Under the pieces are notes generated by a model that made no database searches, was not told the DNA's origin, and worked only from the letters and a program-made list of their open reading frames with translations. A stretch of DNA of 64,000 nucleotides from Anthonomus grandis grandis (taxonomy: Eukaryota; Arthropoda; Insecta; Coleoptera; Curculionidae). Location of the stretch: the NCBI RefSeq assembly GCF_022605725.1, contig NC_065563.1, positions 13,170,518 through 13,234,517 of the forward strand, in the 5' to 3' direction. The position numbers and the translations under genes were made by a program. Shown one piece after another: positions 35,315 to 47,800 of the stretch. Numbering within the stretch: position 1 is the first letter of the stretch; every line of letters starts with the position of its first letter.

Positions 35315-36965
35315 TTCAGTTTTTCCTCATTTTCTCGAAAACTATTGGGAATATAAAAAAATTTCTTTAAGAATTGGATTCCTATTGAAAAATAGAACAA
35401 ATTATTTAGAATAACATTTTGTCCAAAATTGATAAATAAGGGAGTTATGAGAGGTTTTTGAAAAAATTGACAATTTTTGAGTCAAAAATGTGAAAAAAAA
35501 TTTTTTTGAGAAAATTTTTTTTTTTTTTGGAAATGGATAAAATGCTCAAAGGGCTTCAAAAAAGTCTTATAAAGCTTTTTTGGAAAATGTACCTGGAAAA
35601 AGTTATACCTGATTTTCCTTTTCTGAAAAAATCCAAAGGGGTAGTACCCCTAGAAAAAAGTCCATAATTTCGGTTTTTATTTTTTTTCTGGAAAACTATT
35701 GGTTGGAGAAAAAAACTTTTTAGACAAAAGTTGTTTGGAATGTCAATACGCATCAGATGCAATAAAAAAATAATTTTTAACCCAAGCAGTTTTCGGGAAA
35801 ATTGAGGAAAACCCTTAAACAGTTTTTCCTCATTTTCTCGAAAACTATTGGGAAAATTAAAAATTTTCTTTAAGAATTGGATTCCTATTGAAAAATAGAA
35901 CAAATTATTTAGAATAACATTTTGTCCAAAATTAATAAATAAGGGAGTTATGAGAGGTTTTTGAAAAAATGGACAATTTTTGAGTCAAAAATGTGAAAAA
36001 ATTTTTTTTTGGGAAAATTTTTTTTTATTTTTGGAAATGGATAAAATGCCCAAAGGGCTTCAAAAAAGTCTTATAAAACTTTTTTGGAAAATGTACCTGG
36101 AAAAAGTTATACCTGATTTTCCCTTTCTGAAAAAATCCAAAGGGACCCTGGAAAAAAGTCCATAATTTCGGTTTTTATTTTTTTTCTGGAAAACTATTGG
36201 TTGGAGAAAAAAAATTGTTTAAATAAAAGTTGTTTGGAATTTCAGTGCGCATCAGATGCAATAGAAAAATAATTTTTATGTTCAATAGTTTTCCAGAAAA
36301 TCGGGAAAAACCTTTAAACAGATTTTTCTCATTTTCTCGAAAACTATTGAGAATATTAAAAATTTTCTTCTAGCATTCGATTCCTATTGAAAAATAGAAC
36401 AAATTATTTAGAATAACATTTTGTCCAAAATTGATAAATAAGGGAGTTATGAGAGGTTTTTGAAAAACTGGACAATTTTTGAGTCAAAAATGGGAAAAAA
36501 TTTTTTTTTGGAAAAATTTTTATTTATTTTTGGAAATGGATAAAATGCCCAAAGGGCTTCAAAAAAATCTCATAAAACTTTTTTGGAAGATGTACCTGGA
36601 AAAAGTTATACCTGATTTTCCCTTTCTGAAAAAATCCAAAGGGGGTACCCTGGAAAAATGTCCATATTTTCGGTTTTTATTTTTTTTCTGGAAAACTATT
36701 GGTTGGAGAAAAAAACTTTTTAGACAAAAGTTGTTTGGAATTTCAGTGCGCATCAGATGCAATAGAAAAATAATTTTTAAGTTCAATAGTTTTCCAGAAA
36801 ATTGGGAAAAACCTTTAAACAGTTTTTCCTCATTTCCTGAAAAACTATTGGGAATATAAAAAAAATTCTTTAAGAATTGGATTCCTGTTAAAAAATAGAA
36901 CAAACGATAAAGAATGACATTTAGTCGAAAAATGAAAAATAAAGAAGTTATAAAAGATTTAATAC
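35315..36965. repeat. Satellite B block 6
   Basis: About 3.3 monomers. From about 36115 it is part of the segmental duplication shared with 25200-30012. Confidence 0.9.
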
Positions 36966-37590
36966 AAAAGTACTGTTAATAATTTAAAGGTTATATAAAA
37001 AAATAGTGATTTTGCAGAAGAATTTTTACTGGTAAAGTTTGTGGGGTGGGTGGGGGTGTTAAGGGTAGTTTTTTTGAAAAACAATTTTTTTTGTACAAGA
37101 TAAAAACCGTTTTTTGAATAAAACTACCCTTAGCCCCCCACCCACCCCACACACTTTACCAGTAAAAATTCTTCTGCAAAATCACTGTTTTTCGTCTGTA
37201 ATCTTTAATTTATTAACACTTTTTTTGTATTAAATATTTATATATAAAATTTAAATAAACGAAATAACCTAGAAAATCAAAGACTATGATCCAATATATA
37301 TTATTTAAATTCGATAATAAATTTATATATAAATATTTAATACAAAAACAGTGTTAATAAATTAAAGGTTATATACGAAAAACAGTGATTTTGCAGAAGA
37401 ATTTTTACTGGTAAAGTTTGTGGGGTGGGTGGGGGGCTAAGGGTAGTTTTTTTGAAAAACATTTTTTTTTGTACAAGATAAAAACCGTTTTTTTAATAAA
37501 ACTACCCTTAGCCCCCCACCCACCCCACACACTTTACCAGTAAAAATTCTTCTGCAAAATCACTGTTTTTCGTCTGTAATCTGTGTGTGC
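36966..37590. repeat. Foldback unit C block 5
   Basis: Two hairpins and one AT-rich spacer palindrome; shorter than its partner block at 26061 by one hairpin. Confidence 0.9.
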
Positions 37591-38291
37591 AATCTAACCT
37601 CACTAGTGTGAGCTTAGATTGAAGCTGACAACACGGCACCGATTCGAAACAATTCGCACCAAGATCGTGTAATTATTTAGCCAGTTTAAAAATGCGCTAA
37701 TTTATTTATTAACTGTTACAAAATAATCATGAGGTCAGGGGTCAAATTCAGGAGAGGACCAGATTATGCTCATCTCGACGTTGCCGGAATGCGTTCCGTT
37801 ATAATAAAATAACACTTATGTTAAATTCAAATTAAATTTCTCTATCCTAACTATATCGTACTTACTCCAAAAAGGTGCTATATAAAAAAATATAGCCAAT
37901 TAAAAAATCAGCTGTTTTCTCGCCTCTTGCGCTCTCCTTTGTCTGCCCCATCCAGACTGGAAAGGATCAATCGTCGCCAACGTGCCCCGCATTTCAAATC
38001 GCGCACGAATTATTAATTATTATTAGTTCCGGAAAACGATTATTTTGTTTATGAAAACACCGAATACATACAAAAAAAGGGACAAAATATGGTCGACTAT
38101 GTGTGCATGGGAAAGTTTCTTATCAATGGACGGGATTCCGCCGTGGGGATTGGTCACGGAGTATGCGCTTTATCCCGGATAGTCTGTTTCGGAAACGTTT
38201 TCCAGATCGATCCGGGGAGGTGCGGAAGAGTTTACGCAACACGGCCCTTCCTGAATGTTTCATTAATATCAAATCAGTGTATATATATATA
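37591..38291. repeat. Duplicated unique-like segment, copy 2
   Basis: Partner of 27151-27814. The 32-bp palindrome has one mismatch here. This copy keeps about 50 bp (around 37621-37670) missing from copy 1, and lacks about 17 bp near 37990. Confidence 0.6.
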
Positions 38292-38513
38292 CAGAGTGCC
38301 CCGTAATTAATTGAACATAGGTTAATTGAATTATGTTAATCTGTCCAGTGGATTCCAAAATATGTCAATAAATGTTTGGTAAAAAATGAGTTTTAACACC
38401 CTGTAGAACGAAAACCAATAACATTTTGCTAAGCGATACTGAGCTCAAACGGTTTATTTTCTAGTCAGGTATCCCTACATTAACCTATGTCCAATTAATT
38501 ACGGGCCACCCTG
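38292..38513. mobile_element. 222-bp mariner-like MITE, copy 2
   Basis: Same termini and TA flanks as 27815-28035. Confidence 0.75.
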
Positions 38514-38519
38514 TATATA

Positions 38520-39391
38520 CAGTGCTTTTCTTTAATGACCCCCCCTCTTTATTTTTTGAACATATCAATTACAAAAATTGAATGAATGCAACATTGACAG
38601 ATGAAATTTTCAAGATGGCTACTGGGCGCCATTTTGGAAAAAAAATTAAATGAAAAGGGTGAATTTAAATTCAATATATGGTGGTACATTTATAATAATT
38701 ACCCGAATACATTCACATTTAACTTGAAATATATGGAATAAATACATTGAGTTCAATTGAGAAGATGCTGGTAATGGTTGCCTTGAACTTCTTCATACAA
38801 GAACAGTCGAACATTTTCAAATACACTAACATTCGTTATTGTCTGTCGTAAATCCAATACTGAAGCAGGTTTAGTTTCGTACACCAATTGCTTCAAATAG
38901 CCGTCGAGGACAAGTGGAATGGCCAGCTCGCTCGCCAGATTTGACACCTCTTGACTTTTTTTTTTATGATGGGGCTATTTGAATCAAAAGGTGTACTAAA
39001 CTGATCCTGCTTCAGTATTGGATTTACGACAGAAAATAACGAATGTTAGTGTATTTGAAAATGTTTTTGGGTCAAGTTCAAGGCAACTATTTCCAGCTGA
39101 ATTGAACTCAATGTATTTATTCGATATATCAAGTTAAATGTGTATGTATTCCGAAAATTATTAAATGTACCACCAAGATATTGAATTTATATTCTAGGGT
39201 TACAAAGTATTCGCCAGGAGCTTCAAAATGATGTGCCACAAGATCACCCTTCCCATTTAATTTTTTTCCAAGATGGCGCCCAGCAGCCTTGTTGACATTT
39301 TCATCTGTCAATTTTGCCTTAAAAGATAGCATTACCTCAAGTTTCAATGCTTTGAACTGATCCGTTTAAAAAATAAAGAGAGGGGGCACTG
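38520..39391. mobile_element. Tc1/mariner-like foldback element, copy 3
   Basis: 872 bp, ends CAGTGC/GCACTG, TA flanks. The right junction into satellite B is identical to copies 1 and 2. Confidence 0.8.
38753..38947 (-). pseudogene. Transposase C-terminal remnant within foldback element copy 3
   Basis: A 64-codon frame contains GYLKQLVYETKPASVLDLRQ and ends QGNHYQHLLN. This resembles the last part of Tc1/mariner-type transposases (WGYLK, the tail before the stop, GxHxxHLL). The catalytic DDE region is absent, so no activity is expected. Equivalent positions in copy 1 are about 17093-17287. Confidence 0.6.
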
Positions 39392-39432
39392 TATAATATT
39401 TTTCTTTTATTAACTACATAAAAATGCTATTT

Positions 39433-40580
39433 GCTTATAACAGTTTTTCCTCATTTCCTGGAAAACTATTGGGAATATTAAAAAATGTCTTTAAGAATTG
39501 GATTCCTATTGAAAAATAAAACAAATTATTTAGAATAACATTTTGTCCAAAATTGATAAATAAGGGAGTTATGAGAGGTTTTTGAAAAAATTGACAATTT
39601 TTGAGTCAAAAATGTGAAAAAAAATTTTTTTTGGGAAAATTTTTTTTTTTGGAAATGGATAAAATGCCCAAAGGGCTTCAAAAAAGTTTCATAAAACTTT
39701 TCTGGAAAATGCACCTGGAAAAAGTTATACCTGATTTTCCCTTTCTAAAAAAATCTAAAGGGTACCCCTAGAAAAAAGTCCATAATTTCGGTTTTTATTT
39801 TTTTTCTGGAAAACTATTGGTTGGAGAAAAAAACTTTTTAGACAAAAGTTGTTTGGAATTTCAGTGCGCATCACATGCGATAGAAAAATAATTTTTAACC
39901 CAAGCAGTTTTCGGGAAAATTGAGGAAAACCCTTAAACAGTTTTCCCTCATTTTCTCGAAAACTATTAAGAATATTAAAAATTTTCTTTTAGCATTCGAT
40001 TTCTATTGAAAAATAGATCAAATTATTTAGAATAACATTTTGTCCAAAATTGATAACTAAGGGAGTTATGAGAGGTTTTTGAAAAAATGGACAATTTTTG
40101 AGTCAAAAATGTGAAAAAAAAATTTTTTTGGGAAATTTATTTTTTTTTTTGGAAATGGATAAAATGCCCAAAGGGCTTCAAAAAAGTCTTATAAAACTTT
40201 TCTGGAAAATGCACCTGAAAAAAGTTATACCTGATTTTCCCTTTCTGAAAAAATCCACAGGGGGTACCCTGAAAAAATGACCATAATTTCGGTTTTTATT
40301 TTTTTTCTGGAAAACTATTGGTTGGAGAAAAAAACTTTTTAGACAAAAGTTGTTTGGAATTTCAGTGCGCATCAGATGCAATAGAAAAATAATTTTTAAG
40401 TTCAATAGTTTTCCAGAAAATTGGGAAAAAGCTTTAAACAGTTTTTCCTCATTTCCTGGAAAACTATTGGGAATATAAAAAAATTTCTTTAAGAATTGGA
40501 TTCCTATTAAAAAATAGAACAAACGTTAAAGAATGATATTTAGTCTAAAAATGAAAAATAAAGAAGTTATAAAAGATTTA
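39433..40580. repeat. Satellite B block 7
   Basis: About 2.3 monomers, nearly identical to 28956-30012, ending at the standard B-to-C transition. Confidence 0.9.
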
Positions 40581-41349
40581 ATACAAAAGCAGTGTTAATA
40601 ATTTAAAGGTTATATAAAAAAATAGTGATTTTGCAGAAGAATTTTTACTGGTAAAGTTTGTGGGGTGGGTGGGGGGTTAAGGGTAATTTTTTTGAAAAAC
40701 AATTTTTGTTTGTAAAAGACAAAAACCGTTTTTTAATAAAACTACCCTTAGCCCCCCACCCACCCCACACACTTTACCAGTAAAAATTCTTCTGCAAAAT
40801 CACTGTTTTTCGTCTGTAATCTTTAATTTATTAATACTGTTTTTGTATTAAATATTTATATATAAAATTTAAATAAACGAAATAACTTAGAAAATCAAAG
40901 ACTATGATCCAATATATATTATTTAAATTCAATAATAAATTTATATATAAATATTTAATACAAAAACAGTGTTAATAAATTAAAGGTTATATAAGAAAAA
41001 CAGTGATTTTGCAGAAGAATTTTTACTGGTAAAGTTTGTGGGGTGGGTGGGGGGCTAAGGGTAGTTTTTTTGAAAAACAATTTTTTTTTGTACAAGATAA
41101 AAACCGTTTTTTTAATAAAACTACCCTTAGCCCCCCACCCACCCCACAAACTTTACCAGTAAAAATTCTTCTGCAAAATCACTGTTTTTCGTATATAACC
41201 TTTAACTTATCAACACTGTTTATAAGGTTTTATAAAAAAACAGTGATTTTGCAGAAGAATTTTGACTGGTAAAGTGTGTGGGGTGGGTGGGGGGCTAGGG
41301 GTAGTTTTATTAAAAAAACGGTTTTTATCTTGTACAAAAAAGACTTTCG
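40581..41349. repeat. Foldback unit C block 6
   Basis: Two hairpins, then a half arm broken at about 41345, where the right copy of the 131-bp repeat begins. Confidence 0.9.
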
Positions 41350-41480
41350 TCTGTCAATTTTGCCTTAAAAGATAGCATTACCTCAAGTTTCAATGCTTTG
41401 AACTGACCCGTTCAAAAAATAAAGAGGGGGGGGCACTGTATAATATTTTCCCTTTATTAACTACATAAAAATGCTATTTG
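41350..41480. repeat. Right copy of 131-bp direct repeat (partial foldback element end plus flank)
   Basis: Matches 17643-17773. 41350-41438 is only the right end of the foldback element; the rest is its original flank. Beyond 41480 the sequence is unique and leads to the F-box gene 3' end, so this copy probably preserves the ancestral right flank. Confidence 0.85.
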
Positions 41481-41817
41481 ATAGTTTCACTTTAATCTAA
41501 CATACTTGAAATAGTCATCGGTACTACTAGTTTAGTCAAGGAGGCTTGGATGACAAAATTTCCTTGCCAAGCCTCCTGGATCGAGACAAACGTACCGTAA
41601 AATAACGCACAGCTGCCAAACTTAATTCCATACGTTTTTATTGGTCATAAATAATATCATACAAAAGAAAATAGGATGTAAAAAATAATATCACACAGGG
41701 GACGCGATAACGTTACACAGTACAACCGAATGAAACTTTAAAAAGGTGCGGTTCAATTAATAAAATAACAGGGTAAATGAGGTAGAAATTGGGGAAAAAA
41801 ACAGGGACGCACTTCAT

Positions 41818-44800
41818 TCAGCTCTTCCATATGACGTCATAGGTGTAACCGGTTGGCAAGCGCGCGTAATGCGCCCCATAACATTTGAAATCCATTTGTA
41901 TATGGGATTCACCTAAAAAACAAAAAAAAAAGAATGATTCGATTATTATGCGCATGCCTCCCATTAATACAGTTTGACACTTTGTTGATCGTAACTTGAC
42001 ATTGACATCTGTCTTTCACGCTACTGTATTTTAGAATAGCCCAAGTTGCGTCCAAAACCGTCCTTCTACGATCATCTCTCTCTCTCTTTTATGAGCTGAA
42101 ATTGAGGAAAACCCTTAAACCGTTTTCCCTCATTTTCTCGAAAACTATTGGGAATATAAAAAAATTTCTTTAAGAATTGGATTTCTATTAAAAAATAGAA
42201 CAAATTATTTAGAATAACATTTTGTCCAAAATTGATAAATAAGGGAGTTATGAGAGGTTTTTGAAAAAATTGACAATTTTTGAGTCAAAAATGTGAAAAA
42301 AAAATTTTTTTGGGAATTTTTTTTTTTTTTTGGAAATGGATAAAATGCCCAAAGGGCTTCAAAAAAGTCTTATAAAACTTTTTTGGAAAATGTACCTGGA
42401 AAAAGTTATAGCTGATTTTCCCTTTCTGAAAAAATCCAAAGGGGTACCCCTGGAAAAATGTCCATAATTTCGGTTTTTATTTTTTTTCTGGAAAATTATT
42501 GGTTGGAGAAAAAAACTTTTTAGACAAAAGTTGTTTGGAATATCAATGCGCATCAGATGCGATAGAAAAATAATTTTTAAGTTCAATAGTTTTCCAGAAA
42601 ATTGGGAAAAACCTTTAAACAGTTTTTCCTCATTTTCTCGAAAACTATTGGGAATATTAAAAATTTTCTTTTAGAATTCGATTCCTATTGAAAAATAGAA
42701 CAAATTATTTAGAATAACATTTTGTCCAAAATTGATAAATAAGGGAGTTATGAGAGGTTTTTGAAAAAATGGACAATTTTTGAGTCAAAAATGTGAAAAA
42801 AATTTTTTTTGGGAAAATTTTTATTTTTTTTTTGGAAATGGATAAAATGCCCAAAGGGCTTCAAAAAAGTCTCATAAAACTTTTCTGGAAAATGCACCTG
42901 GAAAAAGTTATACCTGATTTTCCCTTTCTGAAAAAATCCACAGGGGGTACCCTGGGAAAATGTCCATAATTTCGGTTTTTATTTTTTTTCTGGAAAACTA
43001 TTGGATGGAGAAAAAAACTTTTTAGACAAAAGTTGTTTGGAATATCAATGCGCATCACATGCGATAGAAAAATAATTTTTAAGTTCAATAGTTTTCCAGA
43101 AAATTGGGAAAAACCCTTAAACAGTTTTTTCTCATTTTCTCGAAAACTATTGGGAAAATAAAAAAATTTCTTTAAGAATTGGATTTCTATTAAAAAATAG
43201 AACAAACGATAAAGAATGACATTTAGTCGAAAAATGAAAAATAAACAAGTTATAAAAGATTTAATACAAAAGCAGTGTTAATAATTTAAAGGTTATATAA
43301 AAAAATAGTGACTTTGCAGAAGAATTTTTACTGGTAAAGTTTGTGGGGTGGGTGGGGGGTTAAGGGTAGTTTTTTCGAAAAACAATTTTTGTTTGTAAAA
43401 GACAAAAACCGTTTTTTAATAAAACTACCCTTAGCCCCCCACCCACCCCACAAACTTTACCAGTAAAAATTCTTCTGCAAAATCACTGTTTTTCGTCTGT
43501 AATCTCTAATTTATTAACACTTTTTTTGTATTAAATATTTATATATAAAATTTAAATAAACTAAATAACTTAGAAAATCAAAGACTATGATCCAATATAT
43601 ATTATTTAAATTCGATAATAAATTTATATATAAATATTTAATACAAAAACAGTGTTGATAAGTTAAAGGTTATATACGAAAAACAGTGATTTTGTAGAAA
43701 AATGTTGACTGGTAAAGTGTGTGGGGTGGGTGGGGGGCTAAGGGTAGTTTTTTTGAAAAACAATTTTTTTTGTACAAGATAAAAACCGTTTTTTTAATAA
43801 AACTACCCTTGGCCCCCCACCCACCCCACACACTTTACCAGTAAAAATTCTTCTGCAAAATCACCGTTTTTCGTATATAACCTTTAACTTATCAACACTG
43901 TTTATAAGGTTTTATGGGTGTGCGTCAAAGAGCATTCCCTCACCTTACCAAAAAAAAAAAAAAAAAAAAAAAAAAGGGATGACATGGGACACCACTAAAG
44001 ACACCTTAGGCCTTAAAATTGACCTGAAATTTAAAAAACAGTTTTATACCGAGTTTCTTTATGCTGTGGTGGTGGTATTGAACCGGGCGATGCAAGTGGA
44101 CAACGTCTACCGCCAAACTCTAGAACCTTGATTAGGTTTATGACCAATTTAAGTGCCTAGAACTGCACTTAACCCGAAAGTTTGCCTTATTTACTCATGA
44201 TGGGGCTAAGGTTTGGGTATATCCTCCTTACTTTTAAGTGTGGGGAATTCTTTATCGTCTATCTTTATTCCTCTGAGTACAATTTCACTGGCATCTTGGA
44301 AAGATTTATTGTCAGACCCGATAGGTTCCTGTAGATTTGTGTATGCTACTTACTAGTGCTATTACAGCACTTTGTGACTGGCTCCATGCTCATTTCGAAT
44401 CCATACATAATGAGGTTAGCAGGTGCCTGTTTTGATCTTAAGAATGTGGTTATTGCATTTTAAATATTATTATTATTATTATTGACATTATTACGAATAT
44501 TGTTTCAATACCTTCTGCTTACACAAGCGTGTAAGCTCCATGATTATATACTCAATGTGTCAATGTCATTTATCGACTTGCATCAACTGGCTCCAATCTT
44601 GCCTAAGATATGACAATTAAACAACGTATAGTTCAGTTCAGAGATCTATTAGAATCTTTGATGTGCCGCGAATAGTCCGTGTGCCGGTGTTGCTTGTATT
44701 GTCCCATGACATGCATGTTTAAATCGGAAAATTTTATGTAAATGGAGTCATAAAGTTATATTCTAAGTGATATTTAATCATTCCATTAAATCAATAAATG

Positions 44801-47800
44801 TTTTAAGCATTTTTCTCAGAATTTATAAATTTGATTCGTAAAATTTTACTAAATGCGCCCACGTACTATTTTGTTAGATGCCTGACCTCAGTCGCAGCCA
44901 GTCAATCGTGAAAAGTTGCACAGGTCCGGCCTTAAAATGTATTTGTATTTAAAACTCTATTATTCGGGATTTTTGGGTTTAGTTTTATTAAGTTAGAAAT
45001 TCAGGATAGTTGAAAGGTAGATAATATTTAATTTAAATATAAGTAAGATTTAATTACGTAAAATGAGTTTAACCAAAAATTTTAATTTAATAAGTTTAGT
45101 TTTTAGCGCCATCAGTGGGGTGTTTATAACAAGTGATGAGAGAATAGGTGGTACGAATTACTTAGGCCCATTTATTCTGTGTATTAAGGCATTAAATATT
45201 TACTGTTTGACACAAAAGGGTAAAATGTTTTGGTTTGTCTTCAAATTTTATATATTTCCTTTTTTTGGGTATTGAGATTTATTTTTACTTGGTGGTGATT
45301 ATTAATGGGGATTTTGGCTGCCATATTCAATGTTCTTTATTATTGTTTTTTTTTTTTTAATTAATACATATTATGATATATTATTATAATAATATACTCG
45401 TGAAAACCCCCATCTCTATATTTCGTACCAATCTCTTTTGATAAAAAGTAATTATGTAGTCACAAAAGTGGAAGTATATTTTTTTAAAATTAACTTTTAC
45501 ATTAAAAATCATCTAGCGGTCTATAACTTATGCGTTTAAAAGACACAAGTTTTACTTGTAAAAAACACACTTTACATCCTGAATGCAATATTTATTAATT
45601 TGTTTGCCTCATATTTAGTTATTGTGCATAATAGGAGAGTTTAGATGAAAATTAACAAAGATAAATGCTTATACTAAAAACTAAAAATCTTATACAAGAC
45701 ACTACATTTTAAGTATACTGAATCCTAAAACTACACTGAGGATACTAAATACTTCTATAAATTTAACCAGTCTTTTGAATCTGGCCCAAAAAATTAATAC
45801 AATTTTCTAAATTTTGTTTTTTTGCCTTTGTTCTTTAGCAGTTTTTTCCATTAAGGAAGGAAAAAGTTTCTCTGTTGCTGCTATGGATTTCAACTTCATC
45901 TCGTACATCAGCATATGGATACTAAAGCATTACATTATAATTATATTCTTTATTGTGTCGCTGAAGGGCATATATTGCTGCATGTTGTCAATGAGCCAAA
46001 AGATAAGATTGGAACAAAATTCGTGATAGGGACTTGCTAATTTTTGATCAGTTGACTGTCGTTTTCTATAAACCCATTCAATTTTTTTACCCATAAACAC
46101 TCTATTATTTATGAAAAAACGTTTGAATATTAAAATGTATCAATATCTTTTTGACACATAAGCTTATCTCTATTTAGCTCATAAAGGAATGAGATAAGTA
46201 TACTTTTATCTCATATAAATGTTGACAAATTATTATGTTTTTACAGGCACTCCTGAAATAAAAATTCCAATTACTTGACTTTTATAAAATGGATTTTAGT
46301 AAGTTCTTTATCAAAAACTAAAAAAACCTTCAGAGTAGTCCATAACTCGTTCATTTCAAAATTAAATTAATAGAACCCTAAGATATTAGGGTACTAACCA
46401 GAAACAAATTATTTTGTCTTTTACACCCACCCCTTGAATAAAAATGCAATTTTCTTGGCTCTTAATAAATGGATTCTAGTCATTTCTTCAAAAAAGAATA
46501 AAAAAACCTTTAAAGTAGTTCATAAATCAATAACGGGAAAATTTTGGCTGTTAGAACTCAAGGTATAAGTAAGATGCCAATAAGAGACAAATTTTTTCCT
46601 TCTGGAATAAAATGTCCGTTTTCTTCCGACTTTTAGTTATTAAATTTTAGTTATTTTTATAGAAAAGACTAGGAAAGTCTTCAAAGTAGTCAATAAATCA
46701 ATAATAACGAAATTTTTACTACTAGAATTCAAGATATTGGCGGGCCAATAAGAGACAATTTTTTTTTTTCTTACAGGCACTCCTGGAACAAAAAATCCAA
46801 TTTTTTGACTTTTAATAAATGAATTTCAACAGTTTCTTCAGAAAAGACTAAAAAACCCTTTAGAGCAGTCCATAAATCAATAATTTCAAAATCTTGACTA
46901 CTAGAACTCAAGATATTATTGTGTCAATAAAGGACAAATTATTTTATTTTTTACAGGCACTCCTGGAATGAAAATTCAATTGTCTTGACATTTAATGAAT
47001 AAATTCCAATCATTTCTTCAGAAAAGAGATGGCCATAAATCAATAATTGAAAAAATGTTGATTTTAAAATATTGGGGTGCCAATAAGGGACAAATGTTTT
47101 TTTTTCGAACAGGCACTCCTGGACTAAGAATTCCATTATCTTGACTTCTAATGAACGGATTTGAATGATTTTTTCAGAAAACACTTAAAAAGCCCTAAAG
47201 TATCTCAGAAATCAATAATTACAAGATTTCAACCCCTAGAACTTAAGATGTTCACTTGTCAATAAGAGATAAATTATTTTATTTCTTCCAGGCACTCCTG
47301 GACTATGAATTCCATTATCTTGACTTCTAATGAACGGATTTGAATGATTTTTTTCAGAAAACACTTAAAAAGCCCCAAAGTATCTCAAAAATCAACAATT
47401 ACAAGATTCCAACCCCTAGAACTCAAGATATTCACTTGCCAATAAGAGACAAATTATTTTATTTCTTCCAGGCACTCCTGGACTATGAATTCCATTATCT
47501 TGACTTCTAATGAACGGATTTAAATGATTTTTTCAGAAAACACTTAAAAAGCCCTAAGGTATCTCAGAAATCAATAATTACAAGATTCCAACCACTAGAA
47601 CCCAAGATATTCACTTGCCAATAAGAGACAAATTATTTTATTTCTTCCAGGCACTCCTGGACTATGAATTTTAATATCTTGACTTCTAATGAACGGATTT
47701 GAATGATTCTTTCAGAAAAGACTTAAAAAGCCCCAAAGTATCTCAAAAATCAACAATTACAAGATTCCAACCCCTAGAACTCAAGATATTCACTTGCCAA

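Larger units (their letters stand above)
36115..40489. repeat. Segmental duplication, copy 2 (about 4.4 kb)
   Basis: Partner of 25200-30012, same orientation. It includes satellite B, unit C, the unique-like segment, the 222-bp MITE, the foldback element and the next satellite B monomers. Confidence 0.85.

Noticed and set aside
17866..43205. Many 60-150 codon frames on both strands in satellite B (plus strand MDKMPKGLQKSLIKLFWKMY and its antisense partners)
   Set aside because: They recur only because the monomers are alike, occur on both strands at once, are broken at random by indels in A or T runs, and have no start context or splice signals. I see no sign of coding selection.
44060..44100. 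tRNA-like B box (GGTTCAATACC on the minus strand)
   Set aside because: No A box at the right distance and no cloverleaf can be folded around it.
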